Made by a program: the position numbers and the translations under genes. Positions 25,002 to 35,893 of a stretch of DNA of 64,000 bases are shown here, in pieces. The first letter of the stretch is position 1, and each line of letters begins with the position of its first letter. The stretch lies in NCBI GenBank assembly GCA_026120035.1, contig JALRME010000018.1, forward strand, positions 744,001 through 808,000. The letters run 5' to 3'. Source of the DNA: Coleophoma eucalyptorum. Taxonomy: Eukaryota; Ascomycota; Leotiomycetes; Helotiales; Dermateaceae. The notes under the pieces are model-generated. The model was given only the letters and a program-made list of their open reading frames with translations. It did no database searches and was not told the origin of the DNA.

Positions 25002-25496
25002 GATTGTGGTGTCATATAGCCAGAATGCTTGAATTATATTCGTAAAATTATATTTAGAACTTCGATGAGTTATATGCTTTCAGAGATTAGACTGGTTATA
25101 ATGGGGGTTTAAGTGATTGGTGATATCCAGCCATATAGATGTCTTTGAAGTGAGAGTTATTATCCCAGTGGTATTCAGATGCTTCTCTTTAAGTCCGATA
25201 CGACTCAGTTCCAACTATATTGTTAACGCCGAGCAGTATACTTTCGCACCGATTGTGCGAATACGAATTATTACAGGCGATATACTAGTCTAATATTTCT
25301 GCCAATCCCATTCCAGGGAGATGTCAGTGGTAGTGGATATTGATAGGAAAGGTTCAAAGTATATATTCTCGCTTTATAGCAACATACCATCCTCTACAGA
25401 TCACAATTTCCATCATCGAGCGCATTCCCATTCCTACAGAATTAAGTTTTGAGAAACCAATACTAGAATAAAGCTTGAGGATTTCCTCTAATCATT
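25002..25496. other. Short intergenic region
   Basis: AT-rich spacer holding the 3' end of the HET gene and the promoter of the following SDR gene. A TATATATTC element near 25360-25368 is a possible TATA box about 130 bases from the ATG. Confidence 0.4.
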
Positions 25497-26359
25497 ATGA
25501 CAAACGTGCTTATTACTGGAGCGAACAGAGGTAACTCCTCTGATGTTAGTTCGGCACCATGCTAACCCCGGTAACCCCAGGAATCGGAAAGGGACTATTG
25601 TCAGCATATCTCTCACGAGCAGACCACACCATCATAGCAGGTCTCCGAGATCCCAGCTCCGAGTCATCCAAAGCATTGCAAACCCTCCCCCACGCCCACG
25701 GCAGCAAATTGATCCTCGTGAAACTCGACAGCTCGTCTGAGACCGATGCGCTCTCGGCCATCAAGACCATTGCAAGCGATCACCAGATCACCAAACTGGA
25801 CATCGTGATTGCCAATGCCGGGATTTCAAACTACTTCGGCAAAGCTGCCGTGACACCCAGCGAGCAGATGTTCGAGCATTTCAGAGTCAACACTGTTGCG
25901 CCTCTTCTGCTGTTCCAGGCATGTGACCCCCTCCTGAAAGCCGCTGGGCCTGGGGCGAAGTTTGTGGTTATTTCTTCCGGTGCGGGCAGCCTGAGTGGGA
26001 TTGAGAAATTGAAGGTTGACAACACGGCCTATGGAGCTTCGAAAGCCGCGGTGAACTTTGTCACCCGTAGGATTCATGTGGAGAATCCCGACCTTATTGC
26101 TTTTCCTATTAATCCTGGATGGTTGCAAACTGATGTGAGTATTCTTTGTTTCTCTTCCCGCTTCTCTCTTGGAGTATGAAATGGAGAATTGACTTGAGAA
26201 TAGCTGGGGAATCACGCAGCTTCCGGTGTGGGATTGAAGAGTGCTCCTATGACGGTTGAAGATGGTGTCAAAGGTGTTATTGGTGTCATCGATAAGGCTA
26301 CAAAAGAGGAAACATCAGGAAAATTTATGAGCTCTGATGGCTCACAATTGGACTGGTGA
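25497..26359 (+). CDS. Short-chain dehydrogenase/reductase (C-factor-like SDR), 247 aa
   Basis: Three exons: 25497-25530, 25581-26134, 26204-26359. The first exon carries only MTNVLITGANR plus one base. Splicing completes the Rossmann motif TGANRGIGKG. Further SDR marks are DIVIANAGIS (NAG motif), FVVISSGAGSLSG with the catalytic Ser region, YGASKAAVN (Y-x3-K) and a post-catalytic INPGWLQTD segment. The short, carbonyl-reductase-like form matches fungal SDRs similar to csgA and to norsolorinic-acid ketoreductase-like proteins. The substrate cannot be told. It is convergent with the next SDR gene, 1.2 kb away. Confidence 0.9.
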
Positions 26360-27521
26360 TTTTGAGAAGCGGAAGAAATTCTCAAAAATTCAACTTTGTT
26401 TCGAAATCTGCTAAGCAATAACACTGGTTGCATCATATTTCACATAAGAATTCCCTTCGTGCACTCCTAACTATATACCCCCCTCATCTATTCAACGTTC
26501 TATATAAAAGTGATCCGGAAGTAGATGTAGCAAGTAGAAACTTAGTCTCCTATTTGAAATTTTTTAACCTGTGCTTTTGGATACTCAACTCGCATAAGAC
26601 GTCACGATAATAAGCATCTTGAAGAGCTGAATCACTGGGCTCTCTGGAATACTCTCCAAAATTACAGAACAAGCACCTTCGCACGATTCGGCCGTATGCT
26701 GAATCCGGCTCTCTGCCAATTCCTTCAGTGAGCTTAGAAAAGAGCATGCTAAGCGCTACACCTGTCCAGAAACCGCATTACGGCAGGATATTTCTTAGAC
26801 CAAAAAATTCCCACGACACAAATTCATGTCAGTTACCAAAGATGAAAGATAGCGTAGTAATAATTTGCTATCAAAATGGGACTATCCAAGAACTGTCTTC
26901 TGAGAAGGTTATTGGCGTAGTCCAGGAAAAAGAATAAAGCAAATTATATCAAGCACAGGCCGATCTCCAGCCACCTTGTATTCATACCAGCAACCATACA
27001 GATAATCGCAAGTACATAATGTCAAGGAGAGAGTGTGCCCAATCCGAAAGGAGTAAGTACGGGTTGTAGAAGTTTTAAATGCAAAGCCTTCCTGAACTCA
27101 CATAGCACGCAGAAGATGGCGAGCCAGGGAATGGTAAGAATCTCTCTATTCGATCTGTACGAATCTAAAATCAGGATATATGGGTTTCTGTCCAACATGT
27201 AAGTTCAAACGAACGCTTAGTAGCTGAGCTCAACAAAACTAGCGAAACGTGCAAGATAGCAAGAAACAATCACAGAAGCAATACAGGTCAAAAGTGCAGC
27301 AGGTAGCTCATTAAAAGCAAGAAACCCTCGCAACGTAAAAATAGTAACGTAAAAAGTCGAAAGGGCAGTGAATGTTTGATCATCAAAAACCGTTCTATAT
27401 TGTCTGATCCTTCCTGGATCCCGTTCGCACCTATTCCATTCCATAACACGCTAAAAACAAGAAGATTCGTCGAGTCAAATGATGCCGTGTATATTTTTCC
27501 ATTATTTCATTTGGTATGAGT
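26360..27521. other. Intergenic region between two convergent SDR genes
   Basis: AT-rich with no supported gene. One minus-strand frame (27217-27444, 75 codons) holds two hydrophobic segments and could be a tiny membrane protein, but it has no family pattern. I do not call it. Confidence 0.4.
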
Positions 27522-28877
27522 TTATAGACCACTGAGTCCAGTACCACGGATAGCATCGACTTGTGAGCTCTGAAGAGCATTGTTCTTTGGGCCTGGAAGA
27601 GCAGGCCCCTCAGGTGTGACATACGCCTTAGTCATACCACCGTCAACGACAAAGTCCTGGCCATTAACAAAGCTTGCCTCGTCGCTAGCCAAGAATAGAA
27701 CGGCTTGAGCCTGCTCAATAGCCTCACCAAAACGACCAGTTGGGAAATGAATCTCACGTCTCAAACGCTTTGGCTTGTCATCACCTAGCCAGTCTTGGAG
27801 AAGTGGGGTGTTGAGAGGAGCGGGGCAGAGGGCGTTAAAGCGGAAACCCTCACGAGCGTGCACAATGGCAAGCTCACGGGTCATGGCTAGAACGGCACCC
27901 TTGGAAGCGGTGTAAGCCAATTGAGGAGTTGCGGAACCGACAAGAGCGACGACGGAGGCAGTGTTGATGATGGATCCGCGGGTCTTGTTGTGCTTTCGTA
28001 GAGCGAGAACAGCGTGCTTGCTTCCGTACCAAACACCCTTAACGTTGATAGCCTGGGTCAGGTCCCAGATCTTCTCAGGTGTGTCAATGGCATCGGCGTC
28101 ATCGGCGTGCATGATACCGGCGTTGTTGAACATGATGTCGAGTCCTCCCCAGGCATCAAGGTGGTCTACTGCTGCCTTTACAGACTCTTCTTTGGAAACA
28201 TCGCATACCTGACTTTGTTAATTTGAGTTCAAGAATAGACAGACAATCGGGAATATTTACTTGGACGTGAACTTTGTGTGCTGATGGGACTAGTTGCTTC
28301 AGCTTTGCCGCGGCCTTCTCGAGTGCTGGTGCGGAGATATCAGCCATCAAGACGTTAGCACCTTCTTTGGCGAAGAGAATGCATGTCTCGAGACCAATTC
28401 CTCTGTAGATTTGTTGTTAGTCACTGGTCTGCTGGCAGCGATGAAATCAAGAAAAGACCTGAAATTGCAAGACCACGCTTTCGTAACGGCAAAAGCATTC
28501 CATTACATGAAGTCCCAACCTCAATGAGTAGCCAGTCATAGATATTGTATGTCTAGATTCCAACATAAATCTTGCTGCTGCCACTGAGTTTACTTCAATG
28601 GAATCTCAGATCACGTGGGTCCCAATATCGAAGGATGGTGGTGCCGATACCGTCAATGCCGTCACCGCCACTTTGGGGAGAACCGGGGAGAATTGCTACT
28701 GAGCATCCTCCAGTTTGGACACGGGTTCAAAGAATCGTACTGCGACTCGAAGGTAGAAATCACTTACCCAGCTGCTCCAGTGACAACAGCGTTCTTGCCA
28801 TGAAGACGTCCCATACCAATACTGTTGATGGTGTGGACAACATCACTACCGCTACCTGGGGTCGAAGTGCCAGACAT
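27522..28877 (-). CDS. Classical short-chain dehydrogenase/reductase, 312 aa
   Basis: Three exons: 28877-28768, 28402-28261, 28208-27522. The cofactor motif TGAAGGIG is assembled across the first, 365-nt intron. Then come MFNNAGIM (NNAG), GSIINTASVVALVG (catalytic Ser), YTASKGAVLAM (Y-x3-K) and the FLASDEASFVNGQDFVVDGG tail typical of FabG-like oxidoreductases. An N-terminal extension of about 25 residues and a C-terminal extension after GGMTKAYVTPEG are outside the core. This group acts on diverse alcohols and ketones, with NAD(H) or NADP(H); the substrate is open. Its first intron is far longer than the 50-nt introns around it. Confidence 0.9.
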
Positions 28878-30377
28878 ATTGGATGCTATACAGTTGTTTA
28901 CGTAGATACTACGAGTTTGAAGTCAGTCTCACATGTACTCAAAAGGACAACTCTGGCATCACGAGAATCCGTTGTTCCCGATGGCAGCCTCTCGCTTATG
29001 CCATGATGATAAATGTTGAACGTACCGGAAAAAGGGCGACGATAGGATTCAGTCAGTGGAAAAGAAGGAAGATGAAGAAGGGCGAAGGAAGAGGTTGAGG
29101 AATCTGTGAGGAGTCTTGTAGTCAGATGTCGAAGTCTGGAGTTTGGAGTTGTGTAGGGCTGGTCCCTAGAGCTCAGGCACGGAGGGCTCCTGAATCGTGG
29201 AGTCGATGTGTCAGTCGATTTCCAGAATGGTCCCGCGAGTCCGACAACGGTGGAGCCGTCAATTGGGGAGTGAGTGTTGTGTTTACCCTTGCCCCCTTAT
29301 CTCTAGGACTTGTTTGCCGACGACCAAATTTAGAGCCGCAGTTACATCGAAAGAAATCACGAGTCGTGTACGAGGACAATCAGTAGTTCCTTGATGGCTG
29401 AGGGAGGCGTTGGGGCATTGGGGCATTGGTAGTAGCAATTGGAAATTCTCGAACACACGACCAAGACCACGGGTCCAGTTCGTGGCCAGTCAGTAGTACC
29501 ATCCTGGGTCGAGTGGTGGATGATTGGTAGAGGAAAGGGGGGAGTAACTTTTTGGGTGGCCCATCCCCGGGATGGCTTATCGGACTCATCGTCACAATAA
29601 TTGACTTATCGCGTTGTTCGGCGATTCAATAGCTCGGGACTTTGTTACGCATTTGGGTTGACGAGTGTAACGAGCAGCCACGACACGATCCTTTGCCGTC
29701 CGACGGTTTCGGTCCGCCGACTTTCCAGACTCGACGCTTTTCCCGACCCCGGAGGCTGCCACCCAGTATGTCGTGGCACGGGGCAAAGCGATATGAAGTC
29801 GAAGGGAAATCGCAGCCGCAGTTCGAGAGGAAGGGCCGAAGCCAAAACTAAAGCCCACAGTCAAAAGGCAGAGCCAGAGCTCGATGCCAGAGCCAGAGCA
29901 ACTGTGCAGCTGTGCAACTGTACCTTAGATTCCCGATGCAATGACGTCGCGGTTGAGGATGAACGAGAAAGGGACAAGAAGGGAGACAGGGAGGAAGGAT
30001 CATGGGTCCGACGGGGATCGTGCTGTATGTATTACAGTACATTACTGAGAAAGTCGATGCCGATTGGCCAATCACCGCGGCTCCGGCTGAGCTACCTACA
30101 CCTGAGCTCGCTTGACAGCTCTTATCGCGCTGCACGGCATTGCATGTCCAACCTCGACTGAAAGATCCCCTCGTCCTCTGCCGTGTCGCATGCTCATTCC
30201 ACAACTTTGCCTTCAACCGTCCAGCTCTTACGAAATACCGGCGACAGCTCTTGCCCATGCGATAGCAGCGATCATTAAAGAGACTTCTTCCGGCGGACAC
30301 AAACCACTCAATCTCCTAAGCCTTCGACTGCCCCTCTCTTCCCACCTTCTAACCACGACCGCTTCCTTCCCTCCACC
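28878..30377. other. Divergent promoter region between SDR and GS-like genes
   Basis: 1.5 kb with no convincing gene. The 186-codon + frame at 29601-30161 is low-complexity, charged and unlike any family. The region must hold both promoters. The last 200 bases before 30378 are pyrimidine-rich. Confidence 0.4.
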
Positions 30378-32001
30378 ATGTCGGACAAGAAAGCTGGAGA
30401 GATTACTCTTGAGTCATTACCGCAGCTCCTCGAAAATGATACCAAAGTCAAGGTCGCTGGTGTCGATGTTGATGGTATCCTGCGGGGTAAATTGATGGCC
30501 AAGAAGAAGTTCTTGGGGATTGCAAAGGAAGGCTTTGGTTTCTGCTCTGTGATCTTTGGCTGGGATATGCATGACCAGACATATTTCAGAGAACTAAAGA
30601 TTAGCAATGCTGAGAATGGATACCATGATATTATTGCTGTTCCTGACCTGAGCAGTTTCAGAAGGATACCGTGGGAGGACAATGTGCCTTTCTTCTTGGT
30701 CAGCTTCTATGACCCCGACACCATGAAGCCTGTCAGTTGCTGTCCGAGAGGATTGCTCAAGACGGCTCTTTCAAAATTGCAAGCGAAAGGCTTGGGGGCA
30801 ATGGCTGGTGGTAGGTCACATATTCGCAAACGAGTGGTCAAAGCTAATCTCCGCAGCTGAGTACGAGTTCTTCCAATTCAAGGCTCCACCAAGCAATCCA
30901 AATGCTCCTCTATCCGAACGAAACAATTCCTCCACAGCGACCTTTCTACGTGATAATCCTGTCAATGCCCTTCCTTCTTTGACCGAGGGCATGTTTGGAT
31001 ACAGCTTGACCAGGCCTACACACAACCAAGATTACTACTATGGTATTTTCGATGCTTGTGAGAAGTTCAACTGCGGTATAGAGGGATGGCATACAGAGAG
31101 TGGGCCAGGTGTTTTTGAGGCTGCTTTATCCTTTGGCGAGATTCAACAGATGGCTGATAAGGCTGGCTTATTCAAGTTAGTGTTTGCCTTCTTTCCCAGA
31201 TTTCACATATTGACTTAAGTAGGTACGTTGTGAAGTCAGTAGCAACCAAGTTCGGTATTACACCATGTTTCATGGCCAAACCAAGACAAGGCTTACCTGG
31301 AAATTCTGGTCATATGCATGTTAGCATTGTGGACGATGAAGGAAAGAACCTCTTCTTCAGAGAAAAGAAAGACACCGAAGCGCCGTGGGATGATATTGCA
31401 AATCTCTCCGATTTGGGACGACATTTCCTTGCTGGCCTGCTCGAGGGACTTCCAGATATAATGCCATTGCTTGCCCCCACAGTAAACTCTTACAAGCGCC
31501 TCGTCGAGAATTTCTGGGCCCCTGTCACAGTTTCCTGGGGTTTAGAACATCGTGCAGCATCAGTTCGATTAATCGCGCCTCCAACCTCGAAACCAGGCGC
31601 CACGAGATTCGAAGTCCGTGTTCCAGGTGCAGATGCAAACCCATTTTTCGTCCTCGCTGCAATCCTGGCATTAGGATGGAGAGGAGTTGAGAAGAAGTTG
31701 GAAATCAAGCAACCACCGCTGGGCAAGGGACAAGATGTAGGAGGCAAAGCCGACCCTGGTGTTAGGCTAGCAAAGAGCTTGAAGGAAGCCACAGAGAGAT
31801 TCATGCGTCCTGAGAGTATTGCTAGAGAAGTATTTGGTGACGAGTTTGTCGAACACTATGGTGGAACTAGAGAGCATGAAATCAGGTTATGGGACGAAGC
31901 TGTCACCGATTGGTAAGTTCTCGTCTTTGTCCCACTTCAAAAAAAGAAAATCTCACTAATGAATCTGCAGGGAGGTGCGAAGATATATCGAAACTGTATG
32001 A
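30378..32001 (+). CDS. Glutamine-synthetase-fold gamma-glutamyl ligase, 490 aa
   Basis: Four exons: 30378-30810, 30857-31175, 31223-31912, 31971-32001. The N-terminal beta-grasp domain has VDVDGILRGK and FGFCSVIFGWDMHD. The catalytic domain has AEYEFFQF, ESGPGVFEAAL, GNSGHMHVSI (ATP/ammonia-side His), NSYKRLVENFWAP, GLEHRAASVRL and VRVPGADANPFFVLAAIL. These motifs are closer to PuuA/GlnA3-type gamma-glutamyl-polyamine ligases and the FluG C-terminal domain than to the ~360-residue eukaryotic GLN1 enzyme. I infer ATP-dependent coupling of glutamate to an amine, possibly ammonia or a polyamine. The cellular location is probably cytosolic, as no targeting signal is evident. The last exon is only 31 nt, encoding W-E-V-R-R-Y-I-E-T-V. 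Confidence 0.9.
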
Positions 32002-32626
32002 TTGTACTCAAACCCATATGACTCTAGGATTTCCTATTCTTTTCTTTGGGAGCGAGTTCGGGAGCAAGGCTAGGCTTGGCTAAGCTATACATTTCGGCAG
32101 CATGCTAGGATACCTGTAGTCCGTCGTAGAAATACCACTTTAAAATTTCCATCCTTCTCCCAGTTCCATGTTAAACAATCCTCGTATGAATGACTCTAGT
32201 TATATAGATACCATAACCAACACGGCGGGAGAGTAAAAATGCATATGTCTCAAGACTTCGCGACGCGCTCCCCTCATACGAAGATGATAATATATAGCAA
32301 CAATTTATTCAAACCATTCATATTTTCCCTTCACGCGACCCACATTTATCGCGTTCATTTGCAGGGTTGTCCTTCGTGTCATTGACTTGCAAACTCAACC
32401 ACTTCTCAATTACCCAGGTTCTATCACCACATCAACTATACACACTAAACAATATTCGACAACCTCGGAGGATGAAGAGAAAGTCATGCCAAATTATATC
32501 ATACCATGCTACATATTTCTTATATACCCGTCACGACTATCATTACCAAGTTATATACAAACTTACTTCTCAGCATGCCAATCTCCGGGTGCCCTCCTTC
32601 CAAACCACAGCTATTGTATTCACGAC
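32002..32626. other. Intergenic 3'-3' region
   Basis: AT-rich spacer between convergent genes; it should hold both 3' UTRs. No coding signal. Confidence 0.4.
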
Positions 32627-33851
32627 CTAGTTTCTGGGAGGTAAAACCTCAAGAATGGCAACACCGCTGAGAGTGTTGGCATCCATGACAAAAGTATTGA
32701 TGCCATCGGCGGAACTAAGAACGACGTAGACCTGTCCCGTGGGAGGGAGTTGGCCAGGAGTGGCGAAGTTGGCACCGGGGATGGAGCTGATTTTGTACTG
32801 CTTCGAATCAGTCCTGGTACTCTCCAGAAGGAACAGAAAGATAAGACGAGGAACAGCCAAGAAAGGATGGGGAAGGAAATAATACTTACATCGCCACTGT
32901 CTCCTCGCGTGATGTAGGTCTTGACATAATAAGTATCCAATCCCGAGAAGAAGACAGCATAAACAGGGGTGTCAGCAGTGACACCAAGTGCCTTCGCATT
33001 TTTAAAGGCGTGCTTGAATGTTACAGGGCTGGAACCGGCAGTGTATGGGAATTGAGAAGCGTCTAGGGCGAGAGCTGGGAAGGCAGTGAATGGGAGACCG
33101 GACTTGCCACCGCTATTGGGAAAGCCAGTGATGAACTGCGCGGCGAGTGAGTAGACCTGCATGAAGTCTAAAGGTGTATCGAAAGGCTTGGGGAATGGCG
33201 ACTCCCCAAGGGCTGCGCGTATATACGAACTGTGACGTGATTCGACGGTCAGGATTGAACCGGCGATGGTGAGATATTGTTTGTTAATAATAGCAGCTGC
33301 GGCGCCTATAATGTGGTGTTAATCAGTTGTAGATAGGCAAGTCAGAGCTGTGACGCACCAAGGTAAGCGGAAACTCCAACACCCTCGAGGACAGATGCAA
33401 GTGCTACGAATGACTTGGCATCCGTGTATGGGAAAGAATAGGTCGCTTCCTTGACGGCAGCATCATTGAGGGCTCCAGCCAGGAAAGAGACATGGGTCTG
33501 AATGTGTTAGAGATCGGTCCAAAGCCTGAAATTCTTGTCCAAAAATTTCCATCTCGAAGAGACAGGCTTTCCAATTGCTTAACTCACCTGCTCATCGAAG
33601 TAGACTTCTTTCAGATTGTCATAGAAAGGAGCTGGAAATCCAGCAGCTACGAAGTCGGCACTGCTGAACCTGGCAATTCCGTCCCCATAGAACTTGCGCT
33701 CTAGGTATTCAAGAGTGAGAGCGTAGTTAAGGATATCAGTGTCTTTATTTGGAGGAGCACCATAGTCTGCTCGCTTCTCAACCACAGCTGGGAGGGCAGA
33801 GACAAGGTTGACACCCGCAGCAAATGCTGCAATGATGAAGGAGGAACGCAT
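32627..33851 (-). CDS. Secreted ferritin-like-domain protein (Rds1/LsdA type), 329 aa
   Basis: Four exons: 33851-33588, 33497-33359, 33305-32890, 32797-32627. A signal peptide ([15 protein letters not shown]) is followed by a KR site. The ferritin_2 four-helix domain begins [19 protein letters not shown] and continues with VYFDEQTHVSFL (the ExxH pair, formed across the exon 1/2 splice) and [16 protein letters not shown] (second ExxH-like helix). The C-terminal part contains [17 protein letters not shown] and a hydrophobic, Gly-rich end. Fungal relatives are named for stress response (Rds1) and late sexual development (LsdA). The family is assumed to bind a di-metal centre, but activity is unproven. 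Context gives no extra clue. Confidence 0.9.
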
Positions 33852-35893
33852 CGTAATGGATATGGAGACTTGAAATGGTTGAAGTATTAAGATGCTAGAG
33901 AAACAGAACCAGGAGCAGGAGATGGGTATTATTATAGAAGAGACCCCTCATAAAAAGGCACGTAACAAGTGCTAAGGACATAGTCCCATTTGCCTTTGTT
34001 ACCTCACTCGATAGTCAATCAGTCCCCGCAAATGCATTTTGCGCAATTTCTCACTTACACATCCATCATCCATGGGGAAAGGTTCACTTTGCAGTACTAC
34101 CTTAACCAGGATTCTTGGGTGATATCGCAGCTCTCATGGCCTTCATCGGGCTAGGATGTTAAGTGCTAAGCTGGGTAAAGGAGTTCCCGTGCAAGATACC
34201 AAATGAACAGCATGTTCTTGGGCCTCCATCCCAGCTTTGGCTAGTAATTGCATGTAAACTTAGAAAACATCACGCTTTTGGTGACGATGAGGCGTTCGGG
34301 AGATCAGCCCTTTTATCGCAATGGTAAAGGACGATGCCGTTGGTGCCTTGATGTGAACGAACCACAACCACCACCACCTCCATCAAAGAGATCACCCTGT
34401 CTACTTGGAGCCATCAGGAACGTCAAGCTTAACTTTAGGCTTTAGGCTTGGAGAAATGAGGTGCTAGGCACAATCTAGCGTTGTTCTCATCGGTTACGTG
34501 AGCATCCGAAGCCTGATGGCTGGCTATAGAACTGCCGACCTTGACCCCAGGAGAAACTCAGCTTGGAGCACGGAAAACATGCCAGGTGAAGAGTTTGCTT
34601 TTAAGGATTTGATCGTGCAACTGCTATCAGCGATTAGGCATCAATACCTGAGCTGGTACTGGGGGTTACTGAAGAATCACAGGAACCAATTCGCGAAGGA
34701 GAAAATACAGCTACAGCTACCGTTTCTGAACCCCCAGATCTCATGGCTGGCAGTGAATTCTCGTAGCCAACGATGTAATTGCGCAAAGGAGGGGTTATCG
34801 TGGCTTGATTTGATTTGAGGTTCTCCAATTTCATATATGACCGGCTCCGCGACGGGCTGCTGGAATCTTGTCACTTGACAAGAAACCGTGGGCGGATGTG
34901 ATATAAGATGGAGCTAAGCCACGGCTAAGAAATGCCTTAGGATCAAAATCAATACGAACGTTTCACGAATTCCTGGATATTGCCGTTGAATGCAAAGTGT
35001 AGCTTCAGCAGGCCCAAGCTGTGGAAGCCGACATCCTCTTCGCCCAGTCCAGACTGCTTGAACGTCTTCGCTGTTTGTTATTACTGCGGGCCAGTGCGTT
35101 GGTGGTGCATTTATACAGGTCCACGACAGTTCAGGCTCAAGCATACTCTTATCGCAGCCAATCGGTCGGGGGTGGTGTGAAGAGACAAAGAGGTAGCTGG
35201 CCGCACAAGACGACAGTATCGAACTATTAGTGGTGCTCAGTCAAGGCAACCGGACAGCGCAATCGAAATATGATGCGGCGATCTCCAAGCTGACCACCGG
35301 AAGAGGACAGCGCCTGGTGAAGCTAGATGATTTGCAGGATCTTCAGCCAGGTTGCAGGCTCACCGTTGCTCGACGCGGATGAGTGAAATGTCGGTGATGG
35401 GAATAACCTCATTGGAACACGTTTGGTGGGTCGCGCGACCGACCGCAATAATGAGACGGGACGCGCGCCAGGCGAGAAAGGAAGGGCTCCCGGCCGTGTC
35501 TCTCTGCTGTTCCTCTGTAGTAGGCTAGAGTTCAGGCGGTAGCCCTCGTGCCCGGGTGCACTAGGCCAGCTTGGGCTAGAAATGGACCCTGTCGTTAGTT
35601 CTGCCGAGTCACCGACATCCATAATTGTAATTGACGATCTGAATAATTTTCAATAAATCTCCAATCCTGACGAGCATAAAGTTCCACCTTGCTCACCTTG
35701 TGCACACAATACACGCACAATCACTCACCATCACTCCAATCACTCCCATCGTACCCATGGCTCCCCCAGTCTGCTAAGATTTGTGCAGCTCCTTGTGCTC
35801 CTCCCGGTGGGTCATGTCAACAGATAAGGTAACCACGTCCAGAAATTTTCCATCGCCTTCCTCCCCAATCCTCCTCTCCTTCATCGGTGACGG
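33852..35893. other. Intergenic region without a recognisable gene
   Basis: 2 kb with no family-like frame. It serves as a divergent promoter region for the ferritin-like and the repeat-protein genes. The last 250 bases before 35894 are C/T-rich with several CAC-type triplets. Confidence 0.4.

Noticed and set aside
27217..27444. 75-codon minus frame with two hydrophobic segments
   Set aside because: It could be a tiny membrane protein, but there is no homology pattern, promoter or conserved neighbour to support it.
29601..30161. 186-codon + strand frame in the SDR/GS intergenic region
   Set aside because: Low-complexity, highly charged, no family pattern. It lies in the divergent promoter region.
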